Of a stretch of DNA of 51,084 nucleotides, positions 17,837 through 27,152 are shown piece after piece. Position numbers and translations under genes: made by a program. Source of the DNA: Nitrospirota bacterium (lineage in GTDB: Bacteria; Nitrospinota_A; UBA7883; JACRGQ01); the NCBI GenBank assembly GCA_024275955.1, contig JAJRYD010000053.1, forward strand, positions 1 to 51,084, read 5' to 3'. Position 1 is the first letter of the stretch; each line of letters begins with the position of its first letter. The notes under the pieces are model-generated. The model searched no databases. It saw only the letters and a list, made by a program, of their open reading frames with translations, and was not told the DNA's origin.

Positions 17837-19354
17837 TTACCTTAAAAAGTCCAGAAGTGACGGCTGGACTATTGAAGCGGAAGAGGCTATCGTCGCCTGA
17901 TAGGCTGTCTGAAGCATCGAAAGCTCCACCGCCACTTCGGCCATATCTGCCGACTCAACTTCGTTGAGCATAAGCTGACTATCGTATGTGGAGCGATCGA
18001 GATAAGCCTGTGAACTTACTATCCTGTTTACCCTCGCCCCCACATCGCCCCTTGCAGATATTATCGAATCTATGTTGGAATCAATAACGTTTATAAGCCC
18101 GCCTATAGCTCCGGTATCGTTAGCCTTAAGCGCGGCGCTTAGTTTTTGCAATGTTCCGATAAGGTTAGACCCGCCGTTTATTCCCAAAAGGGAGGCTGTC
18201 ATCCCGTTACCTATATCTTCGGCATAAGCTACGGTCGCCGAGCTTGCAGACGTAAGCGATATTCCGTTTCCGGCGCTGTTAATCGAAGCTGTAGCTCCTA
18301 TACCTGTAGCGTTGATAGAAGTTATCATATCTCCAAGCGTGGTAGCTCCGGCAAAAGAAACAGTGGCCGATGTGCCGGCGTTATTTACGATAATATCTCC
18401 CGGCGTAAAACCGACACCGCCAAACAGATCCGAAAGAAGAGTCGCCGAAGCTGCATCGGCGTTGAGATCGCTTCCATGCAGATACTGCACGTTTCTACTA
18501 CCGAGTATGCCAAGATCAGACGCTGTCGTAGAGCCAGACTCCGCGATGATCATCGGCCCTGTAACGGAGGCGACCGACGTATTATCCTGTATTCTTATTC
18601 CAGAATTATCCGCAGATAGCGACGCGGTAACATTCGCGGCGCTTGCGTTAATGGCGGCTATAACATTAGCTATCGTATCTCCGGCGCTAACCGAAACCGT
18701 GCCTGTAGCTCCGGCTCTGTCGGTAATAGTAAAGTTGCCCGCGGCAACTCCGCTACCGCCGTTAAGCAATGATACCGATGTGGAGCTGTTAAGCTGTACG
18801 TTCATATCCGACGTAAGAAAGTCGGAAGCAAGAACCGATATATTAACGGTAGCGTTCTGATTTATTTCCGCCGTTAATTCGCTTCCATCTCCCTGATACA
18901 AACCGCTGTTAGTATCTATAGGAGCGGTATCGGTTCGACGGCCTCCAAAGATATAGTCGGAGCCTATTTGCGTGTTGCCTATAGTCATCGCCTGCTCTAT
19001 AAGCTGGTCTATCTCTCTTGCTGTTATCGCCCGCGTCTGCGCGCTAGCCAGATTGCCGACCTGCCCAAGAGCCAACTCCTTGGCCCTCACGGCAAGCTCG
19101 TTCGCGGTTCCTATAAGTCCATCACTGCTGTTCATTAAATTTTCGGCCTTTATAGCTATAGAGGAGTAGGCTTCGTTCCTGTTTATTCTGGTTTTGTGCG
19201 TTACTATTTCCCCTATGCCTATTGGGTCGTCAGATGGGCGGTTTACACGCTTCCCGCTGGACAACTGCTCTTGCGCCTTGAGTATATTCTCATTGTGCCG
19301 GAAGGCGTTTACAAGTGTGTTGTTGTACAACATTCTGTTAGTAACTCTAAACAT
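17837..19354 (-). CDS. flgL: Flagellar hook-filament junction protein FlgL
   Basis: Forms the HAP3 ring between hook and filament. The N-terminal D0/D1 helices (RVTNRMLYNNTLVNAF, LSSGKRVNRPSDDPIG) and C-terminal helices (ESADMAEVAVELSMLQTAYQ) are flagellin-like. The 505-residue length is well above the E. coli protein because of a Ser/Thr/Ala-rich middle domain with two flagellin-IN-type repeats (ITDRAGATGTVSVSAGDTIA near 205 and a second near 340). It follows flgK by 45 bases. Confidence 0.92.
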   Translation of the reverse strand: MFRVTNRMLYNNTLVNAFRHNENILKAQEQLSSGKRVNRPSDDPIGIGEIVTHKTRINRNEAYSSIAIKAENLMNSSDGLIGTANELAVRAKELALGQVGNLASAQTRAITAREIDQLIEQAMTIGNTQIGSDYIFGGRRTDTAPIDTNSGLYQGDGSELTAEINQNATVNISVLASDFLTSDMNVQLNSSTSVSLLNGGSGVAAGNFTITDRAGATGTVSVSAGDTIANVIAAINASAANVTASLSADNSGIRIQDNTSVASVTGPMIIAESGSTTASDLGILGSRNVQYLHGSDLNADAASATLLSDLFGGVGFTPGDIIVNNAGTSATVSFAGATTLGDMITSINATGIGATASINSAGNGISLTSASSATVAYAEDIGNGMTASLLGINGGSNLIGTLQKLSAALKANDTGAIGGLINVIDSNIDSIISARGDVGARVNRIVSSQAYLDRSTYDSQLMLNEVESADMAEVAVELSMLQTAYQATIASSASIVQPSLLDFLR

Positions 19355-19399
19355 CTGCTTACCCCTTCGCTTCCTTATCGGTATTCATTCCAAATTCCT

Positions 19400-21109
19400 T
19401 TACACTATATTTAAAAGCGTCTGCAAAAGTTCATCCACGGTCGTTATCATCTTCGCGGCGGCGCCGTAGGCATGTTGATATTTAATAAGGTTCGTCATCT
19501 CCTCATCCAGCGACACGCCGGAGGTCTGCTCTCTTAGGTTAAATATCTGGTTGGAAATTGATTCGGATAGTTCACGGTTGTCTTTTGCCTGCCTAGAAGA
19601 CGAGCCGACAGCTCCTATCATCGAGCCGATATAATCATCAAAAGTAAAAAGCCCCGAAGCGGCATAAACTCCGTTGACAGCTCCCGCCGAAGAAAAGGCG
19701 GCATCTATTGTCTTTGCATACTGCAGGTCTGCCACTCTCCTTGCCTGGCTAGAATCACCAGAATTAGTTGTAGCTCCAGCGGCAACCTTCGCCGACGAAT
19801 TTATCAGCGTCGAGTTTATATACATATTCGATCCGGCATTAGCGGAGCCGCTTATATAAAAAATATCGCCGGCCGCCGGAGTGCCGGTTATCGAAGCAGA
19901 GATTCCTCTATTTTGAAAAAAGCTTATAGGCGAGCCGGCACTAAACGTATATGTACCGCTACTCTGCCCTAAGTCGGAGTTAAAAACAGTAAAGTTCCCC
20001 GCGCCGTCAAATGTCAGTTTGTAATGATCGAGGTCAACTACTTCAGGGTTCGTAATACTTACCGTCCCGATTGTCGCCGTACCTGTGTTAGAGATATCGC
20101 CCTTACCGCCGCCACGCAACGCTGTAAAAAAGTTGTTGCCGGTACTGCCGTCAAGACCGTAGCCGGAAACATGCAGGCGGTTTATATCTCTTGAGAGCGT
20201 CGCGGCGAGCCTGTCAACGTCGTTCATCGAATTTACTACGTCGGTATCGCGTAGCGTAATCCACGCTCCTATCTGACCGCCGGTTATTTCGGAAAGGATA
20301 TTGGTCTGACCGCCGGCGGCATCTGCCCAAAGAATCTCGTTTACCGCCGGGTCGTTGGCGCTGGTCCTAGTCGAAAGAGTGAAGGCCGATTGGCCAACCA
20401 CAAGCGGCCGGCCGTTGTTTATCATAACGACCACTTCATTGTTCGACTGTTCGAAATACGAAACATCAACGAGAGACGAAAGATCTTTCAGTAAGCCGTC
20501 TCTCTGGTCGCGGAAATCGTTAGCCGGGCCATCTTCAGTTTCTGTTTTATGTATCAGGTTGTTTAGGCGGGCTACCTCCGAGGAAAGACGGTTCACCTCC
20601 GTAACAGCCGCTGTTATTTTGGAATTTATATCAGAGCGGATAGTCTTTAGGTTGTTAGATACCGCGTTTATCTTTTGCGATAGCGACAAACCTCTTTCTA
20701 CTATATCCTGCCTTTCCGCCATACCTTCCGGGTTTATAGAAAGATTGTAAAACGAACCAAACATCTTGGACATCTGCGCGCTGATGCCGTTGTCGCCGGA
20801 TTCGTTAAGCAGTATATCTAGACGGCTCATTACCGTTTCACGGGTCTTCCATTTTTCAAGATTGTAATTACTCTCTAAGGTCTGCCTGAAAATATATTCA
20901 TCGAACCTTCTTTCCACCGTGCGTACCGTTACGCCTGTGCCTATGTTAAACCTTCCGGTATTCACGGGGTACTGCGCTTCGAGTATCGCCTCCTGCCGGT
21001 TGTAGTTCGGGTTGTTCACGTTCGCGATATTTTGGCCGGTAACCTCCATAGCGGTCTGCTGGGCAAGAAGCGCCCACTTGGCCGTGTTCATCGCGTTATA
21101 GATATTCAT
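19400..21109 (-). CDS. flgK: Flagellar hook-associated protein FlgK
   Basis: HAP1, the first junction protein on the hook. 569 residues. The N-terminal rod-type motif ALLAQQTAMEVTGQNIANVNNPNYNRQ and C-terminal LDEEMTNLIKYQHAYGAAAKMITTVDELLQTLLNI are typical, with a variable outer domain between about 340 and 480. It lies 9 bases after flgN, its expected chaperone gene. Confidence 0.95.
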   Translation of the reverse strand: MNIYNAMNTAKWALLAQQTAMEVTGQNIANVNNPNYNRQEAILEAQYPVNTGRFNIGTGVTVRTVERRFDEYIFRQTLESNYNLEKWKTRETVMSRLDILLNESGDNGISAQMSKMFGSFYNLSINPEGMAERQDIVERGLSLSQKINAVSNNLKTIRSDINSKITAAVTEVNRLSSEVARLNNLIHKTETEDGPANDFRDQRDGLLKDLSSLVDVSYFEQSNNEVVVMINNGRPLVVGQSAFTLSTRTSANDPAVNEILWADAAGGQTNILSEITGGQIGAWITLRDTDVVNSMNDVDRLAATLSRDINRLHVSGYGLDGSTGNNFFTALRGGGKGDISNTGTATIGTVSITNPEVVDLDHYKLTFDGAGNFTVFNSDLGQSSGTYTFSAGSPISFFQNRGISASITGTPAAGDIFYISGSANAGSNMYINSTLINSSAKVAAGATTNSGDSSQARRVADLQYAKTIDAAFSSAGAVNGVYAASGLFTFDDYIGSMIGAVGSSSRQAKDNRELSESISNQIFNLREQTSGVSLDEEMTNLIKYQHAYGAAAKMITTVDELLQTLLNIV

Positions 21110-21118
21110 TTATTCTCT

Positions 21119-21619
21119 CTAAAAAGTTTTCCTTAAAACTGATCCGGACGCGGTCGGTATATCATCCATCTTGCCGTTAGAGTAGGTAGAAGCATGTTCT
21201 CTGGGAGGCAAAGCGTACAGCAGTGATTTTTTCATAACGCTAACCGCGTTTTCAATCAGCCGGCTGTTAAAGATATTGAGCGCCGTTGCCTGACGCAAAG
21301 CTCCGTTAAGCCTTTCCCTTAGCTTCATTATCTTCTCTCTAATTTTTCCGCATTCCGGCCGTTCGGCAAGCTCCTTTAATGTAATAGAAGCATGCGGAAG
21401 ATTAAACTCTTGGGAGATTTTTACAAGCAGTTCTTTTCTTTTTTCCTCTACAATTTTGAGATTAAAAGTTATCGACTCCTTGGCGGCGGTTATCTTTTCA
21501 AGTTTTTCGATACCGCCGTTTTCCAGAGCTTCCCTCTCCTCTTTCGACTGTTCCACGAGATCTTCGTAAAGCTTCGCGTTCTCGCCAAGCATCTCTAAAA
21601 GTTTGTCCATCTGGTTCAT
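21119..21619 (-). CDS. flgN: FlgN-like flagellar export chaperone
   Basis: A 166-residue mostly helical protein with a long coiled-coil (about 10-75) and NAVSVMKKSLLYALPP followed by a polar tail with TYSNGK, the FlgN pattern. FlgN keeps FlgK and FlgL unfolded for export, and flgK and flgL follow directly. Sequence similarity in this family is low, so the call leans on position and helical content. Confidence 0.7.
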   Translation of the reverse strand: MNQMDKLLEMLGENAKLYEDLVEQSKEEREALENGGIEKLEKITAAKESITFNLKIVEEKRKELLVKISQEFNLPHASITLKELAERPECGKIREKIMKLRERLNGALRQATALNIFNSRLIENAVSVMKKSLLYALPPREHASTYSNGKMDDIPTASGSVLRKTF

Positions 21620-21873
21620 CTTCGCACCTCAAAATCTATATAAAATTCGCTGTCTATCAACGATCGCTTTAAACTATCGTCAAAATTAAGAAACACGGCA
21701 TCCAAAAAATTTATGCCAAGCTTTGGTTCTACATCGGAGATATCTTCGATTTCTTTATCATCTTCGGGTTGATAGAGAGCCTGTACAGCTTTCCCATGCG
21801 CCAAATCTTCCAGCAAAACATCTTCCATGCCGCAATTTGCCGCTATGCCGTATATCAATCTTTCAATAGTCAT
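21616..21873 (-). CDS. Small hypothetical protein in the flagellar operon
   Basis: 85 residues, acidic (PEDDKEIEDISDVEPK) with a hydrophobic C-terminal half (LGINFLDAVFLNFDDSLKRSLIDSEFYIDFEV). It overlaps flgJ by 4 bases and flgN by 4 bases, so it is surely translated with them. It occupies the place where some operons carry flgM, but I see no FlgM-like helix pattern and do not assign it. It could be an export or regulation factor of this lineage. Confidence 0.65.
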   Translation of the reverse strand: MTIERLIYGIAANCGMEDVLLEDLAHGKAVQALYQPEDDKEIEDISDVEPKLGINFLDAVFLNFDDSLKRSLIDSEFYIDFEVRR

Positions 21874-22214
21874 AGCTTGGCAAGCTCCTCTTTTTTACCG
21901 GCAGATACATCTTTAACCGCCTCTGTGTTCAGATAGATATCGGAAAGCTGTCTGTAGAGGGTATCGGCAATTCCGCTTGACCCGTCTTTTGCCATGCTCT
22001 CTGCCAGTTTATCGTCGAACATAGATTTATAGATCTCCTCCGCGTTGCCGCCATGAAGAAGGCCGTCTTTCGGCACCGTGTCGCGCATAGATTTGACTAC
22101 CTCCTTCATAAAAAAAGATTCAAACTCCATGCTTAGATTTTTCAGCTTTTCCAAATCTTTGGTCTGACGTTGGTTTACCGCTTGTGTTACTGCCGTTGGT
22201 TCGATCTTCATCAA
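21870..22214 (-). CDS. flgJ: Rod-binding protein, FlgJ N-terminal type
   Basis: 114 residues matching only the rod-capping part of FlgJ: LKNLSMEFESFFMKEVVKSMRDTVPKDG and GNAEEIYKSMFDDKLAESMAKDGSSGIADTLYRQL. The muramidase half of enterobacterial FlgJ is absent, as is common outside gamma-proteobacteria, so a separate wall hydrolase must make room for the rod. It overlaps flgI by 4 bases. Confidence 0.88.
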   Translation of the reverse strand: MMKIEPTAVTQAVNQRQTKDLEKLKNLSMEFESFFMKEVVKSMRDTVPKDGLLHGGNAEEIYKSMFDDKLAESMAKDGSSGIADTLYRQLSDIYLNTEAVKDVSAGKKEELAKL

Positions 22215-23308
22215 AGCACCTCCAGATCCGCGTTCAAAGCGCCCGCGGCCCGCAAAGATTTAAAGATAGCAACGAGGTCGCCTGGAGATACTCCCAAAGC
22301 GTTCAATGCGTTTACCAAGCTATTGATATCGGAAGTTTGAGAAATTACGTTCAGCTTTTCTTCCGCAGATTCAGTTGCCAAAGATGGAGGCAGGAACGGG
22401 TTTTTTACCTCGACCGTTATCTCGCCGAATGATATGGCGACATTGTTTATCTGGACATTCTCACCTATTACCACGGTGCCTGTCTTCTCATCTAGTACAA
22501 CCTTCGCGACACTATCCCTTTGTACTTCGAGAACCTCAAGGACAGAGAGAAAGCCGAAAGGATTGCCTTTAAATTCCTCGGGTAAGATAAGCTCCACCGT
22601 TCCGGCATCAAGACCTTTTGCCGTTTTTTCGCCAAATGTCTGGTTGGCCGCGTTCACTACGGAATTGGCGGTACTAAAGTCCGGCCTGTTGAGAAGAATC
22701 TGGAACCGCGACTTTGACGCAAAATCTATGTTTACTCGTTTTTCGACAATACCTCCTCCGCTTATCACGCCGGAGGTAGGTATATGCAGAGTTCTTTGTT
22801 TTTTTGATTTCGATTTCATCCTTGTTGGAAGCGTCCCTTGCGCCACGCCAAACACTTCGCCGTTTGCCGCCTTTAACGGAGTAAGCAAAAGCGTGCCGCC
22901 TTCAAGCGATTTGGCATCGCCAAGCGATGAAACATTTACATCGAGCCTCTGCCCCGGCCTTGCAAATGGAGGCAAGTTTGCCGTTATCATTACGGCGGCG
23001 ATATTTTCTACCCTTATATCTCTAAGGTAGCGGGTATCCGAAGTGCCGAGGCTTGCTTCGGTCAACTGCCTTACATCAACGGTGGTACCGAGTCTTTTAA
23101 GCATGCTTAGAAGAGTCTGGATAGTAAAAGGCGATTTTGTCGAATGGTCGCCGCTGTTATGAAGGCCTACCATAAGACCGTAGCCGATAAGCTGATTGTC
23201 GCGCATGCCGGCTACAGAAGATATATCTTTGATTCTTGCCGAATGAGCCTGTTGCGGAACGGCAAGGGCAAGCAGTATAAAGATTGCTAGAAGTTTATTT
23301 TTTTTCAT
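22211..23308 (-). CDS. flgI: Flagellar P-ring protein FlgI
   Basis: Periplasmic P-ring subunit, 365 residues, with signal peptide (MKKNKLLAIFILLALAVPQQAHSA) and the family motifs RIKDISSVAGMRDNQLIGYG, TAANLPPFARPGQ-type region at about 110 and VVIGENVQINNVAISFG near the end. The presence of FlgI and FlgH shows an outer membrane and peptidoglycan layer. Confidence 0.96.
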   Translation of the reverse strand: MKKNKLLAIFILLALAVPQQAHSARIKDISSVAGMRDNQLIGYGLMVGLHNSGDHSTKSPFTIQTLLSMLKRLGTTVDVRQLTEASLGTSDTRYLRDIRVENIAAVMITANLPPFARPGQRLDVNVSSLGDAKSLEGGTLLLTPLKAANGEVFGVAQGTLPTRMKSKSKKQRTLHIPTSGVISGGGIVEKRVNIDFASKSRFQILLNRPDFSTANSVVNAANQTFGEKTAKGLDAGTVELILPEEFKGNPFGFLSVLEVLEVQRDSVAKVVLDEKTGTVVIGENVQINNVAISFGEITVEVKNPFLPPSLATESAEEKLNVISQTSDINSLVNALNALGVSPGDLVAIFKSLRAAGALNADLEVL

Positions 23309-23317
23309 GACACCCTC

Positions 23318-23980
23318 CTAAAACGGCCAGAGCATTTCGAAGCCTTTACCGAGCAGACCGCCGGTACGCTGGTTTTTATCGAGCGAGCCGTTGCCGTCGT
23401 AGATTATCTCCGCGTTCGCTATTTTTGACGAGACTATCGAGTTGTCGTAATTTATATCTTCAGGGCGCACCAGCCCTTTTATCTGAACATACTGAAAGGC
23501 ATCGTTTATTTTCATCCTTCTCTGCCCGTCTATTCTTAGCTGACCATTGGGCAATACCTCGCTGACGATGGCGGAAATCGCCGTTGTCAGCTTTTCGCTT
23601 CTTGTTGTCGCGCCGGCGCCGTCGAAATTGCGGCCTCCCGATAAGCCTGGCGTTATAAAGTTCGAGGCTGAACCGCTGGTTGAGTTTTTCATCTGCACGC
23701 CGAAGTTTCTTCTTGTCTTCGTGGTCGCCTTATTGCTGGCGCTGGTTTTTTCTATAAGGTGTACCATTATTATGTCTCCCACCCTGCTCGCCTTTTTATC
23801 CGAAAAGAGAGTGCTTCTCGATGTTTCGCCAGGCCATAGCGAACCTTCCGTAGACTGTGCTGGACGCTCCGCTTCCGGCTCTACCGGCGCGGTTTCGGGA
23901 ATTTTCTTTGACCCGCAGGCACTAAGCATAAGCAGTACCGCGAGTCCCGAAATCAGTTTTAATGTTTTACCCCTGTTCAT
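23318..23980 (-). CDS. flgH: Flagellar L-ring lipoprotein FlgH
   Basis: Outer-membrane L-ring subunit, 220 residues. The signal ends in a lipobox (LMLSACGSK). Motifs include SLWPG, RVGDIIMVHLIEKTSASNKA, EVLPNGQLRIDGQRRMKIN and the terminal GGLLGKGFEMLWPF. It sits between flgA and flgI with short gaps. Confidence 0.96.
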   Translation of the reverse strand: MNRGKTLKLISGLAVLLMLSACGSKKIPETAPVEPEAERPAQSTEGSLWPGETSRSTLFSDKKASRVGDIIMVHLIEKTSASNKATTKTRRNFGVQMKNSTSGSASNFITPGLSGGRNFDGAGATTRSEKLTTAISAIVSEVLPNGQLRIDGQRRMKINDAFQYVQIKGLVRPEDINYDNSIVSSKIANAEIIYDGNGSLDKNQRTGGLLGKGFEMLWPF

Positions 23981-23995
23981 TTTTTATCTCCTAAA

Positions 23996-24796
23996 CTAAA
24001 AAACCACCTGCACTGCCGAACCTCCAGTTACCCGTGCAAAAACCTTCTTATTGGACCTTGTATTAGTAACGGCTATCATCTCTCCCACCGCGCCGTCTTC
24101 TCTGGCAATACCTCTAGCCGTTATCCTCACGTTCACCTTCTCAGCGACAATCATCACAATGTCTCCCGCCTTTACGTCAGGCGGCCTGGAAATCTCCGAT
24201 TTCCGTATCATCTGCCCAGATACAATCCTCCGGTTAGCCACCTGACCATTTACCCGTGCAACTTCCGTGCAAAAACTGGTAAGGGGAAGATTTACAGCCT
24301 TTCTCTCTAGCGAAACCATATCGGAAAGAAGCATAGTGCCTCGCTCTAAAGTGCCGTTGGAAACGACAACATCGGCAAAAGCCTCGATTCTTACAGTGGC
24401 ATTTAACCGTTTGATTAGCTTGCCATTATTGAAGAATTTAAGCCTAAGCAAAAGCCGGTTTCCACGCATTCCTCTCTTTGCCGGGGTTACAGTCAGGTCG
24501 TCAAAACTGGCAGGCAGTCTTGAGGAATCCGGCAATTTCGTTTCCAAAATTTCCCATTCAAAGACAGTCTCGCCGGCCATTCTTCCAACCTCTTTTTCCA
24601 CCGTTTCCTTTACCAGTTCGGCAACCATTGCCTCTTGAACGGAACCTTTTTCCTCATCAGCATCGGCGATAGGCTTGTCTGCCTTAATAAAGCCAACGCT
24701 TGGTAAAGGCGTATCTTCCTCAACAGCAAAAACCGGCTCGGCTAAAGACAAACCGGCCAAAGCCAAAACCGTTAGCAAACCTTTAACTATTCTCAT
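23996..24796 (-). CDS. flgA: P-ring assembly chaperone FlgA
   Basis: Periplasmic chaperone for P-ring assembly. 266 residues with signal peptide (MRIVKGLLTVLALAGLSLAEPVFA) and a C-terminal SAF-type region: LERGTMLLSDMVSLERKAV, GQVANRRIVSGQMIRKSEI and VKAGDIVMIVAEKVNVRITA. The start overlaps nothing and lies 2 bases after flgG. Confidence 0.92.
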   Translation of the reverse strand: MRIVKGLLTVLALAGLSLAEPVFAVEEDTPLPSVGFIKADKPIADADEEKGSVQEAMVAELVKETVEKEVGRMAGETVFEWEILETKLPDSSRLPASFDDLTVTPAKRGMRGNRLLLRLKFFNNGKLIKRLNATVRIEAFADVVVSNGTLERGTMLLSDMVSLERKAVNLPLTSFCTEVARVNGQVANRRIVSGQMIRKSEISRPPDVKAGDIVMIVAEKVNVRITARGIAREDGAVGEMIAVTNTRSNKKVFARVTGGSAVQVVF

Positions 24797-24798
24797 TA

Positions 24799-25587
24799 TT
24801 ACCTCTTGGTATTTGAAGCTGTCTGGAGCATCTCATCCGATGTCTGTATCGCCTTAGAATTAAGCTCGTACGCGCGCTGTGCCAATATCATGTTGGTAAG
24901 CTCTTCAACCACATTTACATTTGAACTTTCTACAAAACCTTGCTGTATAGTTCCTATTTCATTTTCGCCAGGTATGCCGACCACGGCGGTACCGCTGGCA
25001 TCACTTTCGATATACAGTCCGCGTCCAACCGAGTTAAGGCCGGCAGGATTTACGAAATTTGCAAGCTCAATGGTGCCAAGTATGTTAGGCGTGGAGGAGC
25101 CGGGCTGAAGCGCCGATACATCTCCGTTTTTCTCGATAGAAAGGATAAGCGTATCTTCCGGCACCGTTATAGGCGGGTCGAGCGGTTCGCCGTCTGCCGT
25201 TACCAACATGCCGGAATTATCGAGCCTAAAAGTTCCTGTACGGGTGTAGGCTGTTATGCCGTCTGCCTGCAGTACCTGAAAAAATCCTTTACCCTGTATA
25301 GCGATATCGAGTTCGTTGCCTGTCTGCTGAAAATCGCCCTGAGTATGGAGCCTCGACACAGCTGAGAGCTTGGAACCCATTCCTATCTGTATGCCTGTCG
25401 GCACCTGATTGCCGGTAAGCGTCGTAGTACCTTGCATTCTGTGGGTCTGGTAAAGAAGATCCTGAAACTCCGCCCTGCTCCTTTTAAACCCTAGTGTATT
25501 GACGTTGGCCAAATTGTTGGAAATAACGTCTATGTTCTGTTGCATCGCGCCCATCCCTGTAGACGCTGTAAAAAGAGACCTAATCAT
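24799..25587 (-). CDS. flgG: Distal rod protein FlgG
   Basis: 262 residues. N-terminal MIRSLFTASTGMGAMQQNID and VISNNLANVNTLGFKRSRAEFQDLLY, internal GNELDIAIQGKGFFQVL, and C-terminal NVVEELTNMILAQRAYELNSKAIQTSDEML are classic FlgG. It forms the distal rod crossing the periplasm. It follows flgF by 28 bases. Confidence 0.96.
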   Translation of the reverse strand: MIRSLFTASTGMGAMQQNIDVISNNLANVNTLGFKRSRAEFQDLLYQTHRMQGTTTLTGNQVPTGIQIGMGSKLSAVSRLHTQGDFQQTGNELDIAIQGKGFFQVLQADGITAYTRTGTFRLDNSGMLVTADGEPLDPPITVPEDTLILSIEKNGDVSALQPGSSTPNILGTIELANFVNPAGLNSVGRGLYIESDASGTAVVGIPGENEIGTIQQGFVESSNVNVVEELTNMILAQRAYELNSKAIQTSDEMLQTASNTKR

Positions 25588-25615
25588 TTTTTTTCTCCTT
25601 CAAATTTTTTCATGT

Positions 25616-26392
25616 TTACGGTCGACCAACTTCGTTTATCAGCCGTGTGGTCATCTCACTGTGCGACTGAATAGCCTTTTGAAAAGTTTGGTAGCTCCTA
25701 AGAGCTGTTATCATCTTTGCCATCTCCCTCACCGCGTTTATGTTGGAGCCTTCGATGTATCCCTGTTTAACTGTTGCATCTGTAGCGATAGAGCCGGTCG
25801 CCGTGTCGCTGGCTGAATAAAGGTTGTTCCCTTCTTTTTTCAGCTGTTGCCTATCTTCAAATTTCACAAGAAGAAGGTTGGCTATCTCCTCGCCATCGGC
25901 ACCTGTCACTAAACCTTTGTCACCTATGGAAAACGCTCCTCCATCTACAAATATCGGCTGTTTTTTATCGTTTAGAAGCGGATAGCCGTCTTTTGTGACC
26001 AGCTCACCTGTTTCGCCGGTTACAAACGTGCCGCCTCTCGTATATCTCTCTCCGTCCGGTGTCAGGATTGTGAGAAACCCGTCGCCTTTAAGCGCTATAT
26101 CCATCGGGTTGGAGGTACGCTGAAGTCCGCCTTGAGAAAAATCTGTATACCCTTCAGCACCAAGAAGGTATTCAGAATCTTCCACGCCGGGCTGAAGCGA
26201 GCCGTTTTTAATCTGCTCCGGTGTCGGTATGCCCGATTCCGGTTGCAGGCTTTTTTGAAGAAAAGATTCAAACAAAAGCCTGTCCCCCTTAAAACCGGGA
26301 GTATTAACATTGGCCAAATTGTTGGTTATCATATCCATCGCACGCTCCTGCGCCATGCTTCCGCTAACCGCTACATACGCTCCTTTTTCCAA
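25616..26392 (-). CDS. flgF: Proximal rod protein FlgF
   Basis: 258 residues, similar to flgG but with the FlgF-type start (MEKGAYVAVSGSMAQERAMDMITNNLANVNTPGFKGDR) and NPMDIALKGDGFLTIL; the C-terminus is INAVREMAKMITALRSYQTFQKAI. It is the first gene of the flagellar operon, 41 bases downstream of a sigma-54-like promoter. Confidence 0.93.
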   Translation of the reverse strand: MEKGAYVAVSGSMAQERAMDMITNNLANVNTPGFKGDRLLFESFLQKSLQPESGIPTPEQIKNGSLQPGVEDSEYLLGAEGYTDFSQGGLQRTSNPMDIALKGDGFLTILTPDGERYTRGGTFVTGETGELVTKDGYPLLNDKKQPIFVDGGAFSIGDKGLVTGADGEEIANLLLVKFEDRQQLKKEGNNLYSASDTATGSIATDATVKQGYIEGSNINAVREMAKMITALRSYQTFQKAIQSHSEMTTRLINEVGRP

Positions 26393-26432
26393 AAAAACCT
26401 CCTGTCAAAAAAACAATTCAGCACTCATAGGG

Positions 26433-26447
26433 GCAAAAGCTGTGCCA
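26433..26447 (-). promoter_or_regulatory. Sigma-54 (RpoN) promoter of the flgF operon
   Basis: On the minus strand TGGCACAGCTTTTGC has the -24 GG and -12 GC with exactly ten bases between them, the spacing required for sigma-54. The start would be near 26421, giving a leader of about 30 bases to flgF. Flagellar rod and hook genes are often RpoN-dependent. Confidence 0.8.
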
Positions 26448-26645
26448 GAAACAAAAAAACTTTCTGGAGTGAGCCTGAAATCAAAAATCACACCGATAAC
26501 TAATTAAAAATTTAGCTAGTTATGCATGTAGAGAGATAGCCGAAGTGCTGTTTCCTTAGAGGCAAAAGTTGCCATAAAAAATGCCTATCTGCCGTCCGGG
26601 GGAAAAATTTTCAGCCCAAAACCGTCAAAAAACCAACTTTGAGCC

Positions 26646-26680
26646 TTGACTCAAAAATAATAGGTGTGCATACTCCTATT
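26646..26680 (+). promoter_or_regulatory. Promoter and operator of the marR gene
   Basis: TTGACT (26646-26651) is spaced 17 bases from CATACT (26669-26674). A palindrome with arms AATAGG (26659-26664) and CCTATT (26675-26680) and inner GT...AC matches overlies the -10 box, as expected for an autorepressed MarR gene. The expected start is at or next to the A of ATG 26681, so the mRNA may be leaderless. Confidence 0.65.
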
Positions 26681-27121
26681 ATGCCGAAAGATAATTCTCC
26701 AGCTTTTAAAGACTGCGTATGCTTCAACATCAGAAAAACCGCGAGAGTGATAACTCAGCTGTACGAAAAGGTGCTTCACCCCAGCGGTGTCAGGGCGACG
26801 CAATTTACCATTCTCGCAATTCTCAATTTTGCAGGGCCTATAAGCGTTTCCAATTTTGCAAAGAAGATGGATATCGACCGCACCACCCTCACCCGAAATC
26901 TGAAGGTTCTGGAGGCGGAGAAAAAAGTAAAAGTAGATAAAGGGAACGACCAAAGAATAAAACTTGTAAGCCTCACCGAGAACGGTAAAGCATCGTTCTT
27001 AATAGCTGTCCCGCTCTGGATAAAAGCGCAGGAAAAAGTTGTCAGCTCTTTCGGCAAAGGTAGATGGATTAAGACCTTAGATGAGTTGCAGGAACTTTCC
27101 AATATAGGACAGACCAGATAA
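26681..27121 (+). CDS. MarR-family transcriptional regulator
   Basis: 146 residues from ATG 26681; a TTG at 26639 would lie upstream of the promoter, so I reject it. The winged helix is at about 45-105: ATQFTILAILNFAGPISVSNFAKKMDIDRTTLTRNLKVLE and the wing VDKGNDQRIKLVSLTENGKA. Such dimers repress efflux, stress or catabolic genes and are released by small ligands. The palindrome over its own promoter suggests autoregulation, and the membrane-protein gene 31 bases downstream is the likely co-regulated gene. Confidence 0.9.
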   Translation: MPKDNSPAFKDCVCFNIRKTARVITQLYEKVLHPSGVRATQFTILAILNFAGPISVSNFAKKMDIDRTTLTRNLKVLEAEKKVKVDKGNDQRIKLVSLTENGKASFLIAVPLWIKAQEKVVSSFGKGRWIKTLDELQELSNIGQTR

Positions 27122-27152
27122 ATTTTTTATTAGAGGAACCAGCATAAGCTAT